Positions 9,743 to 18,431 are shown, counted from the first letter of the stretch. The stretch is 64,000 nucleotides of DNA from Nocardiopsis algeriensis (GCF_014203695.1 NZ_JACHJO010000002.1:273893-337892); one strand, 5' to 3'. Numbers and translations are program-made. The notes: generated by a model from the sequence alone, not told the origin.

Positions 9743-10689
9743 GCCCCGTCCCGGGAACGCACGATGAGGTCGGCCAGCAGGGCGATCGCCGCGATGACGA
9801 GCCCCGTCATGAGGATCATGACGGTGTTGTTGGGGATGTAGAGCGGGTTGCGCACCTGGTCGAAGACGAACTTGGCCGTACCGACGCACAGCAGCGTGAG
9901 GGCCGGCGGCATCATCACCTTGAGCGGGTTGAAGTACATCACCATGCGCAGGACCTGGAGGATGTACCGGTAGGCGTCCTTGACGAAGTGGAACTTGGAC
10001 CTGCCGGCCCGCTTGGCGTACTCGATCGGCACGTACCTCACCGGGTGCTGGTTGGACAGGAAGGCCAGCGTGATGGTGGTGACGCAGGAGAAGCCGGGCG
10101 GCAGCAGCCGCAGGTAGGGGCGGGCGACGTCGCGGCGGAACACGCGCAGTCCGGAGTTGAGGTCGGGGATGCGGGTGTTGGTGAGTTTCTCCGCGATCTT
10201 GCGGATGACCCACTTGGCGGGCACGCGCAGGGCCTTGTGGCTGCCCCGCTCCTGGTCGCGGGCCCCGACGACCTGGTCGATCTCCGGGTCGCGGTCGAGC
10301 ATGGCGACCAGTTCGGGGATGCGCTCGTTGGGGTAGCTCATGTCGGCGTCGGTCCAGACCACGAACTCTCCGCGCGCACGCTGGCTGCCGATGCGCCGCA
10401 CGGTCCCCGAGCCGCCGTTGTTCTCGAACGCGACCACCCTCATGTGCGGGTACAGGTGCTCGGCGTCACGCAGCCGCTCCAGGGTGCCGTCGGTGGAGGC
10501 GTCGTCGAAGGCCAGGAGCTCGTAGCCGTACCCGGAAGCGTCCATGGCGGCGCAGATCCGCTTGACCTCGTCGAGGACGTGGTCCTCCTCGTTGTAGCAG
10601 GGCAGCACCACGGTGACCCGTACGGGGGGCTCACCGGGCTCCGCACGCTGCTGCGGCTCGTCGCGGCTGTCGTCGCTGGTGTGGTTCAT
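9739..10689 (-). CDS. Membrane-anchored GT2-family glycosyltransferase (dolichol-phosphate-sugar synthase-like)
   Basis: 316 residues. A GT-A domain with VVLPCYNEED (residues ~26-35), FDDASTDGT and the metal-binding DAD of WTDADMSYPN is followed by two hydrophobic helices near the C-terminus (~255-275 and ~287-308). This resembles polyprenyl-phosphate mannose/glucose synthases, which load a sugar on a lipid carrier for use by GT-C enzymes outside the membrane. The next gene upstream is such a polytopic GT-C-like protein, so the pair may work together (inference). The ATG at 10689 follows 54 nt after that gene's stop; its own stop overlaps the GT4 start. Confidence 0.88.
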   Translation of the reverse strand: MNHTSDDSRDEPQQRAEPGEPPVRVTVVLPCYNEEDHVLDEVKRICAAMDASGYGYELLAFDDASTDGTLERLRDAEHLYPHMRVVAFENNGGSGTVRRIGSQRARGEFVVWTDADMSYPNERIPELVAMLDRDPEIDQVVGARDQERGSHKALRVPAKWVIRKIAEKLTNTRIPDLNSGLRVFRRDVARPYLRLLPPGFSCVTTITLAFLSNQHPVRYVPIEYAKRAGRSKFHFVKDAYRYILQVLRMVMYFNPLKVMMPPALTLLCVGTAKFVFDQVRNPLYIPNNTVMILMTGLVIAAIALLADLIVRSRDGA

Positions 10690-10743
10690 GGGTTCATCTC
10701 GGCGGGGTCGTCGGTGGTCGGGGGGCCGGGGCGGGGAGAAAGG

Positions 10744-12786
10744 TCACCGCGGATCGCGCAGAACCGCGATCCACACGTTCCCGGTGAACCTCCAGTGTCC
10801 GGTCGGAGGCTTCATGAGCGTACTCGGATCCATCTGCGCGGACACGTGGAAGGGCGCGGTCACCTCCACCGACCCGTCGGTGAGCTCGGCGAGCTGCCCC
10901 CACTCCTCCGAGGCGAGCACCGCGGTGCGGTCGCGGTCGTGGACGGCGTCGACGATCCGGTCGACGTTCTCCTGGGTGGCGTCGTCCAGGGCCGCGGTGG
11001 GCACGCCGCACACGTTGCGCAGCAGCGGCATGTAGTTTCCCGCCATCCCGGGGTCCACCACGATGACGGAGGAGTCCTCCGGCAGCGCCGCGCACAACTC
11101 CTCCGTGGCCGCGACGGTTCCCACGTCCTGCCGGTAACCCGTGCCGGCGTGGGAGGTGGCCGCGGCCGGGACGACCATCGAGACGCCGGCGGCGACCGCG
11201 ACGGACGCGGCCAGGGCGCGGGCGGGAAAGGGGCTCGCGGCGCCCCGCCCGGGAGCGGCGCAGTAGCGGGTGAGCCACGCGGTGAACCAGACCGCGAACA
11301 GGATGAAGGCGGGGATGACCAGGACGATCAGGCGCCGGCTCGCCCACGGGTGGTCGGGTGTGATGGCCGGACGCAGCAGGGTGGTGGCGACGGTCCACAC
11401 GAAGAACATGGCGGGCAGCAGCCACTGGGGGTCCTGCCGCTTGGCGAGGCGGTACAGCACCATGGCCACGCCGAGGGAGGCGAACAGGACGGTGCCCATC
11501 CCCACGTACCAGCCCACCCAGTACAGGCTCATGTCGTAGTAGGTGCGGCTGCTCTCGACCGGAAGTCCCTCGACCTGCTGGACGTAGGCCACCCAGTTGT
11601 CGGTGAAGTCGCTGCCGTGGCCGTGGTCGGGCCACAGCAGGGGCCGGACCGCGAAGCCCGCCATGGCGAGCAGGGCCAGGGCGGCGACCGCGGCCGGCAG
11701 CCACCGGACGCGGTCGGTGCGGGGCAGGCCGCGGCGCCACAGGAAGGCGGTGGCGGCGGCCGTGACCGCGATGACGGCGGCGCTGATCAGCAGCAGGGGG
11801 TGGAGGGAGTCCGACAGGTACTCCAGGTAGGGCCGTGACAGCCCGTATCCCGCGTACAGGCCCATGCCGACACCGACGGCCAGGCCGCCCAGCAGCGGCA
11901 GGGCCTGGCCCCGGCGGGCGACCAGCATCAGGCCGGCGAAACCGACCACGGGGAGCAGATCGCGGATCGCGTCGATCCGGACCACCAGGGCCAGGCCGAG
12001 GGCAAGACCGGCCACGGCCGCGAGGGTGTGCGCGCGCGACCAGCGGTCCCCGAGGCGGGTGCGGCGGGCCAGGGCGTCGTAGACGAGCACCAGCCCGCCG
12101 AGCAGGAGGATCTGGGTGACGGGTTCGCTGTAGGTGAAGCGGCTCACCCACTGCTGGGGCAGGCACACGGCCAGGAGCAGCGCGGCCAGGGGCGCCCAGC
12201 GGGCGCCGACCAGGCGTGCGGCGAGCCCGGCGAAGGAGAGGACACCCAGCGCACCCAGGACGGGGGTGGTGACGAGCATGCCGTCGAGCCCGCCCAGCCA
12301 GTGGCCGACGGAGGTGAGCAGCGGGGCCCCGGCCATGAACTGGGGCCAGATGACGTCGCCGCGCTCGTAGTGGGCCAGGCTCCCGTAGCTCAGCAGGGGG
12401 TCGTCGCCCGCGATGAGGTCGCGCTGCTGGGGGATGGGGAGGTATCCGTTCTCGGCGATCCACACCGTGTACATGGCGTAGGAGGCCGGGTCGCGGCGGA
12501 TGACCAGGGCCTCGGCGTGGAAGGCGATCTGCACCGCGGCGAAGACGGCGGCGATCAGCAGGACGGCGGCGACGGGCCACCACGGCACGTCCTCGTCGGG
12601 ATCGGGGATCAGCCGCGGAATCCAGACACAGGCCGCGACCACGGCGGGGACGCCCAGGACAACGGCCGGCAGGGGGGTGAAGACACCGAGGGCCAGCAGG
12701 GGGAAGGCCACCAGGAGCCAGGCCGAGACAGCGATCGCGGGGAGCGCGGTCGCACGGGCGAGGATCCGTCCGGGGAGCAAGCGCAT
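10744..12786 (-). CDS. Large polytopic membrane protein, GT-C glycosyltransferase-like
   Basis: 680 residues with about twelve or more hydrophobic segments spread through residues ~10-500 and a ~150-residue extracytoplasmic C-terminal region rich in Asp/Glu and aromatic residues. Size, topology and its place directly upstream of a polyprenyl-phosphate-sugar synthase-like GT2 suggest a GT-C transferase using lipid-linked sugar outside the membrane, but I cannot point to a decisive catalytic motif, so the family is inferred. First gene of the minus-strand cassette; ATG at 12786. It diverges from the TIGR03089 gene, a pairing common near actinobacterial cell-wall polysaccharide loci. Confidence 0.7.
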   Translation of the reverse strand: MRLLPGRILARATALPAIAVSAWLLVAFPLLALGVFTPLPAVVLGVPAVVAACVWIPRLIPDPDEDVPWWPVAAVLLIAAVFAAVQIAFHAEALVIRRDPASYAMYTVWIAENGYLPIPQQRDLIAGDDPLLSYGSLAHYERGDVIWPQFMAGAPLLTSVGHWLGGLDGMLVTTPVLGALGVLSFAGLAARLVGARWAPLAALLLAVCLPQQWVSRFTYSEPVTQILLLGGLVLVYDALARRTRLGDRWSRAHTLAAVAGLALGLALVVRIDAIRDLLPVVGFAGLMLVARRGQALPLLGGLAVGVGMGLYAGYGLSRPYLEYLSDSLHPLLLISAAVIAVTAAATAFLWRRGLPRTDRVRWLPAAVAALALLAMAGFAVRPLLWPDHGHGSDFTDNWVAYVQQVEGLPVESSRTYYDMSLYWVGWYVGMGTVLFASLGVAMVLYRLAKRQDPQWLLPAMFFVWTVATTLLRPAITPDHPWASRRLIVLVIPAFILFAVWFTAWLTRYCAAPGRGAASPFPARALAASVAVAAGVSMVVPAAATSHAGTGYRQDVGTVAATEELCAALPEDSSVIVVDPGMAGNYMPLLRNVCGVPTAALDDATQENVDRIVDAVHDRDRTAVLASEEWGQLAELTDGSVEVTAPFHVSAQMDPSTLMKPPTGHWRFTGNVWIAVLRDPR

Positions 12787-12869
12787 GGGCCCACTGTGTC
12801 ACCAGATGTAGCACGGCGCACATTCCGCGAAGGACGCGAACACTGCTGACGGGAACCCACCCAGGTCAA

Positions 12870-12875
12870 TACAGT
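12870..12875 (+). promoter_or_regulatory. Leaderless -10 element for the TIGR03089 gene
   Basis: TACAGT lies 6 nt before the ATG at 12882 and no Shine-Dalgarno is present, the pattern of a leaderless transcript. Confidence 0.5.
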
Positions 12876-12881
12876 GGGCTT

Positions 12882-13706
12882 ATGTCCGAAACTCCCGCGC
12901 AGATGTGGCGCGAACTCGTTTCCGCCGACCCGTCCCGTCCGTTCGTGACGTCCTACGACCAGACAGGGGGACGGGTGGAGCTGTCACGCGCCACCTTCGA
13001 CAACTGGGTCTCCAAGACCTCGAACATGCTGGTGGACGGGTTCGGCGTACAGCCGGGGGACCGGGTGGCGGTGGCCCTCCCGGTGCACTGGCAGGCGCTC
13101 GTGTGGCTGGCCTCGTGCTGGTCGGTGGGGGCCGTCGCCGAGGTGGTCGCGGGCAGCGCCTTCCCGGAGGGGGCCCAGGTCGCCGTGGCCGACGCCGACC
13201 GCCTGGAGGCCGCTCTGGACAGCGGCGCCGACGAGGTCGTGGGCACCTCGCTCCACCCGCTGGGCCTGCCCCTGGCAGAGGTGCCGCCGATGGTGACGGA
13301 CTACTCCGTGGAGGTCCGGGGGCACGGGGACCACTTCTCCCCCTACCCGGTCGACCCGGACGGGCCCGCCCTCCGGACGGACGCCGGGGAGCGCACCGGG
13401 TCGGAGCTCACTGCCGGCGCCCGCGAGTGGGCGCGGCGGTGGGAGCTGTCCGACGGTGACCGCGCGGTGCTGCTCGCCGAGCCCGACTCACCGCTGGGGC
13501 AGCTGGGCCCGGGCGCGGAGCTGCTGCTGGCCCCCGTGGCGGCGGGGGTGCCGGTCGTGCTGGCCCCGTTCTGGTCCACCGACCCCGAACTGGTGTGGAA
13601 GCGACTGGAGTCCGAGCGCGTCACCGTGGCCCTGGAGGGCTTCGGAGCCGGGGCGACGCAGCTCCTCGGCCTGCCCGAGGAGCTGCGCCGGGTGGCACTG
13701 TCCTGA
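12882..13706 (+). CDS. TIGR03089 family protein (truncated acyl-CoA-synthetase-like)
   Basis: 274 residues. The sequence aligns with the N-terminal lobe of AMP-dependent acyl-CoA synthetases (FDNWVSKTSNMLVDGFGVQPGDRVAVALP), but the family stops short and lacks the C-terminal adenylation lobe and A8-A10 motifs, so it is unlikely to be a full ligase. TIGR03089 proteins are of unknown function, restricted to actinobacteria and usually found next to LCP, rhamnose or mannose genes for cell-wall glycans. The neighbouring glycosyltransferases fit this. The ATG at 12882 is probably the first transcribed base. Confidence 0.85.
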   Translation: MSETPAQMWRELVSADPSRPFVTSYDQTGGRVELSRATFDNWVSKTSNMLVDGFGVQPGDRVAVALPVHWQALVWLASCWSVGAVAEVVAGSAFPEGAQVAVADADRLEAALDSGADEVVGTSLHPLGLPLAEVPPMVTDYSVEVRGHGDHFSPYPVDPDGPALRTDAGERTGSELTAGAREWARRWELSDGDRAVLLAEPDSPLGQLGPGAELLLAPVAAGVPVVLAPFWSTDPELVWKRLESERVTVALEGFGAGATQLLGLPEELRRVALS

Positions 13707-13708
13707 GG

Positions 13709-13741
13709 ACCGGGGCGGGGCGCCGCGCACCCGGCCCCGGT
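13709..13741 (+). terminator. Hairpin between TIGR03089 gene and amidohydrolase
   Basis: ACCGGGGC (13709-13716) pairs with GCCCCGGT (13734-13741), followed by TCTTCT on the + strand. It sits between two converging stop codons. Confidence 0.65.
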
Positions 13742-13746
13742 TCTTC

Positions 13747-14961
13747 TCAGCCCTCGCGGTAGAAGGCGTCGGCGACCACGCCGCGGCGCTTCTCGTAGTC
13801 GTAGGTGTAGACCTCGCGGCCGTCGACGAACACGCGCTCGGCGCGGCTCATCACGTCCAGCGGATCGCCCGACCAGACGACGACGTCGGCGTCCAGCCCC
13901 GGCCGGAGGGAGCCGACCCGGTCGTCGATGCCCATGATCTCGGCAGGGTTGACGGTGAGAGCCCGGATGGCCGAGTCCGGGTCCATGCCCTCCTTGACGC
14001 ACAGGGTGGCCTGGTGGACCAGGAACTCGATGGGGACGACCGGGTGGTCGGTGGTCAGCGCGACCTTGACCCCGGCGCGGTCGAGGATGCCGGGGTTGGC
14101 CAGGGTCTTGTTGCGCACCTCGACCTTGGAGCGGTTGGTCATCAGGGGGCCGGTGATGACGGGAATGTTCCGTGCCGCCAGCTCGTCGGCCAGCAGGTGG
14201 CCCTCGGTGCAGTGGTTGACGACGAGCCGGTAGCCGAACTCGTCGGCGAGGCGCATGGCGGTGTGGATGTCGTCGGCGCGGTGCGTGTGCTGGCACCAGG
14301 GGAGTTCTCCGTCCAGGACGCGGACCAGGACCTCCAGGGTGTTGTCGCGTTCGAAGGGGTCACCCGCGTTCCGGGCGTTCTCCCTGCGCACCTTGTAGTC
14401 CTGCGCCTTGGTGAAGGCGTCGCGGATGACCGCGGCCACGCCCTGGCGGGTGGAGGGCAGCTGATTCTTGTCGCCGTAGACGCGCTTGGGGTTCTCGCCG
14501 AGGGCGCTCTTGACGCTGACGGGGTGCTTGAGGAGCCGGTCCTCCATGCTGCGGCCCCAGCACTTGATCGCCACGGTCTGGCCGCCGATCGGGTTGCCCG
14601 ACCCCGGCTTGACCACGGAGCTGGTGACGCCGCCGGAGAGGGCGTCGGCGAAGCCCTGGTCGGCGGGGTTGACGGCGTCCAGGGCGCGCATGCGCGCGCC
14701 GTTGGGGTCGGTCATCTCGTTGGTGTCGTCACCGGCCCAGCCGATGCCCTCCTCGTCGATGCCGATGTGGCCGTGGGCCTCCACGAAGCCGGGGAGCACC
14801 CACTTGCCGGCGGCGTCGACCACGGTCGCGCCCTCCGGCACGGCCACGTCGGCATCGGCCCCGACCGCGGTGATGCGGCCACCGGAGATGAGGACGGTGC
14901 CTCCGCTGATGGGGTCCCCGACGACGGGAACGACGTATCCGGATCTGATCGCGATGTCCAT
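13747..14961 (-). CDS. Metal-dependent amidohydrolase (imidazolonepropionase-like)
   Basis: 404 residues. The amidohydrolase fold is shown by a small N-terminal beta domain (GTVLISGGRITAVG), the metal-binding EAHGHIG motif (~residues 69-75, with HGH in place of HxH), later histidines in QHTHR and VNHCTEGH, the TTDHPV aspartate motif, and the closing LRPGLDADVVVWSGDPLDV strand that returns to the beta domain. Such enzymes hydrolyse cyclic amide or peptide bonds; the substrate is not predictable. I chose ATG 14961 over an in-frame TTG at 14970, which has no correctly spaced ribosome binding site. Its promoter region abuts repeat block A. Confidence 0.85.
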   Translation of the reverse strand: MDIAIRSGYVVPVVGDPISGGTVLISGGRITAVGADADVAVPEGATVVDAAGKWVLPGFVEAHGHIGIDEEGIGWAGDDTNEMTDPNGARMRALDAVNPADQGFADALSGGVTSSVVKPGSGNPIGGQTVAIKCWGRSMEDRLLKHPVSVKSALGENPKRVYGDKNQLPSTRQGVAAVIRDAFTKAQDYKVRRENARNAGDPFERDNTLEVLVRVLDGELPWCQHTHRADDIHTAMRLADEFGYRLVVNHCTEGHLLADELAARNIPVITGPLMTNRSKVEVRNKTLANPGILDRAGVKVALTTDHPVVPIEFLVHQATLCVKEGMDPDSAIRALTVNPAEIMGIDDRVGSLRPGLDADVVVWSGDPLDVMSRAERVFVDGREVYTYDYEKRRGVVADAFYREG

Positions 14962-14989
14962 GGCGGGCAACCTAACCCATCACAGGACC

Positions 14990-15457
14990 TTTCCCCAAGG
15001 GGCGCAGTGAGCGAAGCGGAAGCCCAAAGAGGTACAGGGGCGCCGAGGGGGTTCCGCAGGAGCGAGCAACGAGGAATCGCTCCTTGAGGGGCGTCCGAGA
15101 CGGGATGTCGCGACCGGAGGACCCAAAAGGCACAGCCGCGCCCCAGGGGGTGTGCCGTGAGGGCGCCGGCGGGGTTCTGCAGGAGTGGAGCGAACGCCCG
15201 AGGAACGAGGGCGTGAGCGCAGCGACGAAGAACCGCGCCCTGAAGGCGCCCGAGCAGGGGCCAAAGCGAAGCGGAGGCCCCGAAGGGGCAGGGGAGGGCG
15301 CCGGCGGGGTTCTGCAGGAGCGGAGCGAACATCCGAGGAACGAGGATGTGAGCGCAGCGACGAAGAACCGCGCCTTGAAGGCGCCCGAGCAGGGGCCGAA
15401 GCGAAGCGGAGGCCCCAAGCAAACACGGTGGAGGCCCCAAAGCAAACACAGCGCGGC
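14990..15457 (+). repeat. Repeat block A: two full 123-bp structured units plus a degenerate copy
   Basis: Units at 15159-15281 and 15294-15416 are near-identical and repeat with a 135-bp period; 15001-15110 is a diverged relative. Each unit begins GAGGGCGCCGG and ends AAGCGAAGCGGAGGCCCC, and contains three stem-loops: a variable-stem hairpin with constant loop GAGGAACGA (15194-15214 and 15329-15349), a GCGCC/GGCGC hairpin, and GGGGCC/GGCCCC closing the end. The block fills the space from the amidohydrolase start to the stop codon of the DUF5753 gene. The 59 bp at 15137-15195 recur exactly at 30549-30607 in block B. Open frames exist through it but I do not call them genes. Confidence 0.9.
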
Positions 15458-16264
15458 TCACTCCGCGGCGAGCAGGGCCGAGTCGGGGGTGAGTTCGACC
15501 GCCACGTCCTCGAGGGCGTCGCGGATCAGGCAGCAGCGCTCCACGTGGTCGATGTCGGTGAGCAGCTCCCCGCCCTCGGCCGCGAAGGCGTACGCCATAC
15601 CGGGCCGCGCGTGGAACTCCAGGAAGCGGAAGTCCCCGCTCTGCGCGGGGCCGCGGGGGGACGTCTCCGGAATGACGGCCAGGCTCACGATGCCCGCCTC
15701 CACGAGGTCGGCGAGGAAGCAGCGCTGGGCCCTGAGGACACCGGGATCGACCTCGGGGTCCTGGAACGCGGACTCGGCGAGGACCGCACGCAGGGCCGGA
15801 CCGCCGGGGCCGGTCACCACCGCGCGCAGGTACATCTCCTCGTCGACGAGGGCCTCGACCTCCTTGTCGGACAGGCCCGGCCACCGGGGCCGCAGGACCG
15901 CCCGGGAGTACTCCCGGGTGCGCAGGAAGGACGGGACCGTCTCCGCCCGGGTCTCCCACACGCGCGTGGCGTGGACCGTCAGCTCGCCCAGATCACCGAA
16001 CTCGTCGGGGAAGGCCTCCGCCTGGAGGGTCACGGCCCAGGCCTCGACCAGTCGGGAGCCTCCTCCCAGAGCCGTGTCGATGCGCTCCACCAGGGAGCGC
16101 GCCGGGCGGCATCTGGCGGCCTCCACGTCGCGGAGCTTGTCACCGCCCACCCCGGTGGAGGCGGCGAGCTCGACGAGTGAGAGCCCCTTGTCCGACCGCG
16201 CGTTGAGCACCCGCGTGCCGAAGGGGAGCCACATCGCGGACGGCAGCACCATGTTCGAACCCAT
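15458..16264 (-). CDS. XRE-family helix-turn-helix regulator with DUF5753 domain
   Basis: 268 residues. The N-terminal ~60 residues form an XRE-type helix-turn-helix (LVELAASTGVGGDKLRDVEA). The rest matches DUF5753, the C-terminal domain of Scr1/WhiJ-like actinomycete regulators (ETVPSFLRTREYSRAVLR, then the strand-rich GDFRFLEFHARPGMAYA). Such regulators usually sit next to a small DUF397 protein that they control; none is visible on either side. ATG 16264 is used; an alternative ATG lies four codons in. The stop codon touches repeat block A. Confidence 0.82.
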   Translation of the reverse strand: MGSNMVLPSAMWLPFGTRVLNARSDKGLSLVELAASTGVGGDKLRDVEAARCRPARSLVERIDTALGGGSRLVEAWAVTLQAEAFPDEFGDLGELTVHATRVWETRAETVPSFLRTREYSRAVLRPRWPGLSDKEVEALVDEEMYLRAVVTGPGGPALRAVLAESAFQDPEVDPGVLRAQRCFLADLVEAGIVSLAVIPETSPRGPAQSGDFRFLEFHARPGMAYAFAAEGGELLTDIDHVERCCLIRDALEDVAVELTPDSALLAAE

Positions 16265-16580
16265 GTCCTCTCCCCTCGCCCGCGGGAGGTGCCGCGGGCC
16301 CGCGCCCCGGACGCTCCCGTCGCTCGACGATCCCCCGTTCGGGGCGCCCGGTCAAGCGATCGGCGAAGTACGGCGGTCTGTCATAAGTCACTGCAAGGTC
16401 CGACAATGCCACTCGGGGGTTCTGATGTTCGCCCGAAAGGGGGGATTCCCCGAAAGAGGGGGCGATGGCCCCCGCCCGGCGTGGCCGAACGGTCACCGAA
16501 GGTCGCCGCATGGGTGGATCAGGAACCGCGCTGCAAGTACGCTATGTGCCGCTCCGCCTCTTTTACCTGGGAAGTGACCC
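16265..16580. other. Intergenic region between DUF5753 regulator and cyclophilin
   Basis: 316 bp between divergent genes. I see no coding signal or RNA gene, only the presumed divergent promoters. A GGGAAG ribosome binding site precedes the cyclophilin ATG at 16581. Confidence 0.6.
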
Positions 16581-17252
16581 ATGACCCGTGCCACCGTGAC
16601 CGCCTCGTCCCTCCTGGCCGGTGCCCTGCTGTTCACCGCCACCGCGTGCAGCGGCAACGCCGACGAAAGCGAGCCGGAGGCCGCTCCGGACTCCACCGCC
16701 GCGGACACCGACGCGCCGGAGTTCGACGTGGAGGGCACCGCCGATGTGGAGGGCGCCACGCTGCACACCAGCGAGGGCGACATCAGGCTGGAGCTGCTGC
16801 CGGAGACGGCGCCGAAGACGGTGGCCAACTTCGTCGGCCTCGCCGAGGGGACGGTGGCGACCAACCCGGTGACGGGCGAGGACGAGTTCTACGACGGCAC
16901 GATCTTCCACCGGGTCATCGACGGCTTCATGATCCAGGGCGGCGATCCGCAGGGAACCGGTACCGGCGGCCCCGGATACGAGTTCGAGGACGAGGTCGGC
17001 ACCGGCGAGACCTTCGAGGAGCCGGGCGTGCTGGCGATGGCCAACTCCGGGCCCGGCACCAACGGCTCCCAGTTCTTCATCACGGTCGCCCCCACGCCGC
17101 ACCTGCAGGACATGCACACGATCTTCGGCCACGTGGCCGACGAGGAGTCCATGGAGGTCGTGTACGCGATCTCGAGGACGGAGACGGGGCCGAACGACCG
17201 CCCCGCGGAGGACGTGACCATCGAGTCCGTCACCGTCCACCGGGGCGAGTGA
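16581..17252 (+). CDS. Lipoprotein cyclophilin-type peptidyl-prolyl cis-trans isomerase
   Basis: 223 residues. A short lipoprotein signal (hydrophobic ~residues 7-22, lipobox-like TATAC with Cys23) implies export and anchoring on the outer face of the membrane. After an acidic linker (~25-60) comes a full cyclophilin domain: VANFVGLAEG, FHRVIDGFMIQGGDP (catalytic Arg in FHRV), MANSGPGTNGSQFFI and HTIFGHV. It should help extracytoplasmic proteins fold. Actinomycetes often have a related pair; only one is here. Its stop faces the cysteine desulfurase stop 6 bp away. Confidence 0.93.
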   Translation: MTRATVTASSLLAGALLFTATACSGNADESEPEAAPDSTAADTDAPEFDVEGTADVEGATLHTSEGDIRLELLPETAPKTVANFVGLAEGTVATNPVTGEDEFYDGTIFHRVIDGFMIQGGDPQGTGTGGPGYEFEDEVGTGETFEEPGVLAMANSGPGTNGSQFFITVAPTPHLQDMHTIFGHVADEESMEVVYAISRTETGPNDRPAEDVTIESVTVHRGE

Positions 17253-17258
17253 GGCCGC

Positions 17259-18431
17259 TCAGCGCCTGCGCTTGGCCAGGGCGGCCCGGGCCCGCTCGAC
17301 GGCGGGTCCGATCGCCTCGGCCAGCGCCGCGACGTCCTCGCGTGTGGAGGTGCGTCCCAGGGACAGCCGCAGGCTGCTGAGCGCCGCGTCGGTGTCGGCC
17401 CCCATCGCCAGCAGGACGTGGCTGGGCTGGGCCACACCCGCCGAGCAGGCCGAGCCGGTGGAGCAGGAGATGCCCCGGGCGTCCAGGAGCATGAGCAGGG
17501 CATCGCCCTCGCAGCCGGGGAACGACAGATGCGCGATGCCGGGCAGGCGGCGGCGGGGATCGCCGTTGACGACCACGTCGGGCACGGCGGCGCGCACCCG
17601 TTCCTCCAGCTCGTCACGCAGTGCGGACAGGTGCTTGGTGTGCTCCTCGCGCTCGGCGACCGCCAGGTGCACGGCCGTGGCCAGGCCGCGCGCGAGCGGG
17701 GCGGACAGGGTTCCGGAGCGGATGTCGCGCTCCTGGCCCCCGCCGTGCAGGACCGGCACGGGGACCAGGCCGCGGGCCAGGACGAGGGCCCCCGAGCCGA
17801 CCGGGCCGCCGATCTTGTGGCCGGTGAGGGTCAGTGCGCCCACACCGGAGGCGGCGAAGTCGACGGGCTCGGCACCGATCGCCTGGACGGCGTCGGTGTG
17901 GAAGGGCACGCCGTACTCCGCGGCGACGGCGGCCAGCTCGGCCACCGGCTGCACGGTGCCGACCTCGTTGTTGGCCCACATGACCGAGACGAGGGCGACC
18001 GAGTCCGGGTCGCGCCCGATCGCCTCGCGCAGCGCCGCGGGGTCCACCCGGCCGAGGGGGTCCACGGGCAGCAGCTCGTGGACCGCTCCCTGGTGTTCGG
18101 CCATCCAGTGGGCGGGGTCGAGGGCGGCATGGTGCTCGACCGCGCTGGTGATGATCCGCCGCCGCGCCGGATCCTGCGCGTGGCGGGCCCAGTACAGGCC
18201 CTTGATCGCGAGGTTGTCGGACTCCGTGCCGCCGCCGGTGAGGACCACCTCGTGCGGGGTGCAGCCCACGGCCGCGGCGATGCGGTCGCGGGCCTCCTCC
18301 ACGGAGCGGCGGGCGGCGCGCCCGTGCCCGTGCAGGGACGACGGATTGCCGAGGACCCCGAGCTCGGCCGCCACGTCGGCGGCCACTTCCGGTCTGACCT
18401 CGGTCGTGGCAGCGTGATCCAGATACACCAT
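17259..18431 (-). CDS. Cysteine desulfurase (NifS/IscS type)
   Basis: 390 residues, class-V aminotransferase fold. It opens with VYLDHAATTEVRP, has the PLP lysine in TLTGHKIGGPVGSGAL, and the mobile catalytic-cysteine loop SCSTGSACSAG (~residues 326-336) with the extra SxxACSAG typical of group-I NifS/IscS rather than SufS. It removes sulfur from cysteine as a persulfide for Fe-S clusters, thio-tRNA or cofactors. No tRNA 2-thiouridylase (mnmA) gene, its usual actinobacterial neighbour, lies next to it here. It diverges from aroA with ~90 bp between starts. Confidence 0.93.
   Translation of the reverse strand: MVYLDHAATTEVRPEVAADVAAELGVLGNPSSLHGHGRAARRSVEEARDRIAAAVGCTPHEVVLTGGGTESDNLAIKGLYWARHAQDPARRRIITSAVEHHAALDPAHWMAEHQGAVHELLPVDPLGRVDPAALREAIGRDPDSVALVSVMWANNEVGTVQPVAELAAVAAEYGVPFHTDAVQAIGAEPVDFAASGVGALTLTGHKIGGPVGSGALVLARGLVPVPVLHGGGQERDIRSGTLSAPLARGLATAVHLAVAEREEHTKHLSALRDELEERVRAAVPDVVVNGDPRRRLPGIAHLSFPGCEGDALLMLLDARGISCSTGSACSAGVAQPSHVLLAMGADTDAALSSLRLSLGRTSTREDVAALAEAIGPAVERARAALAKRRR

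Noticed and set aside
15084-15450. Open frames through repeat block A giving repeated peptides such as VSAATKNRALKAP
   Set aside because: Differences between copies preserve base pairing rather than reading frame or amino-acid identity, and no ribosome binding site or consistent start is associated with the units.
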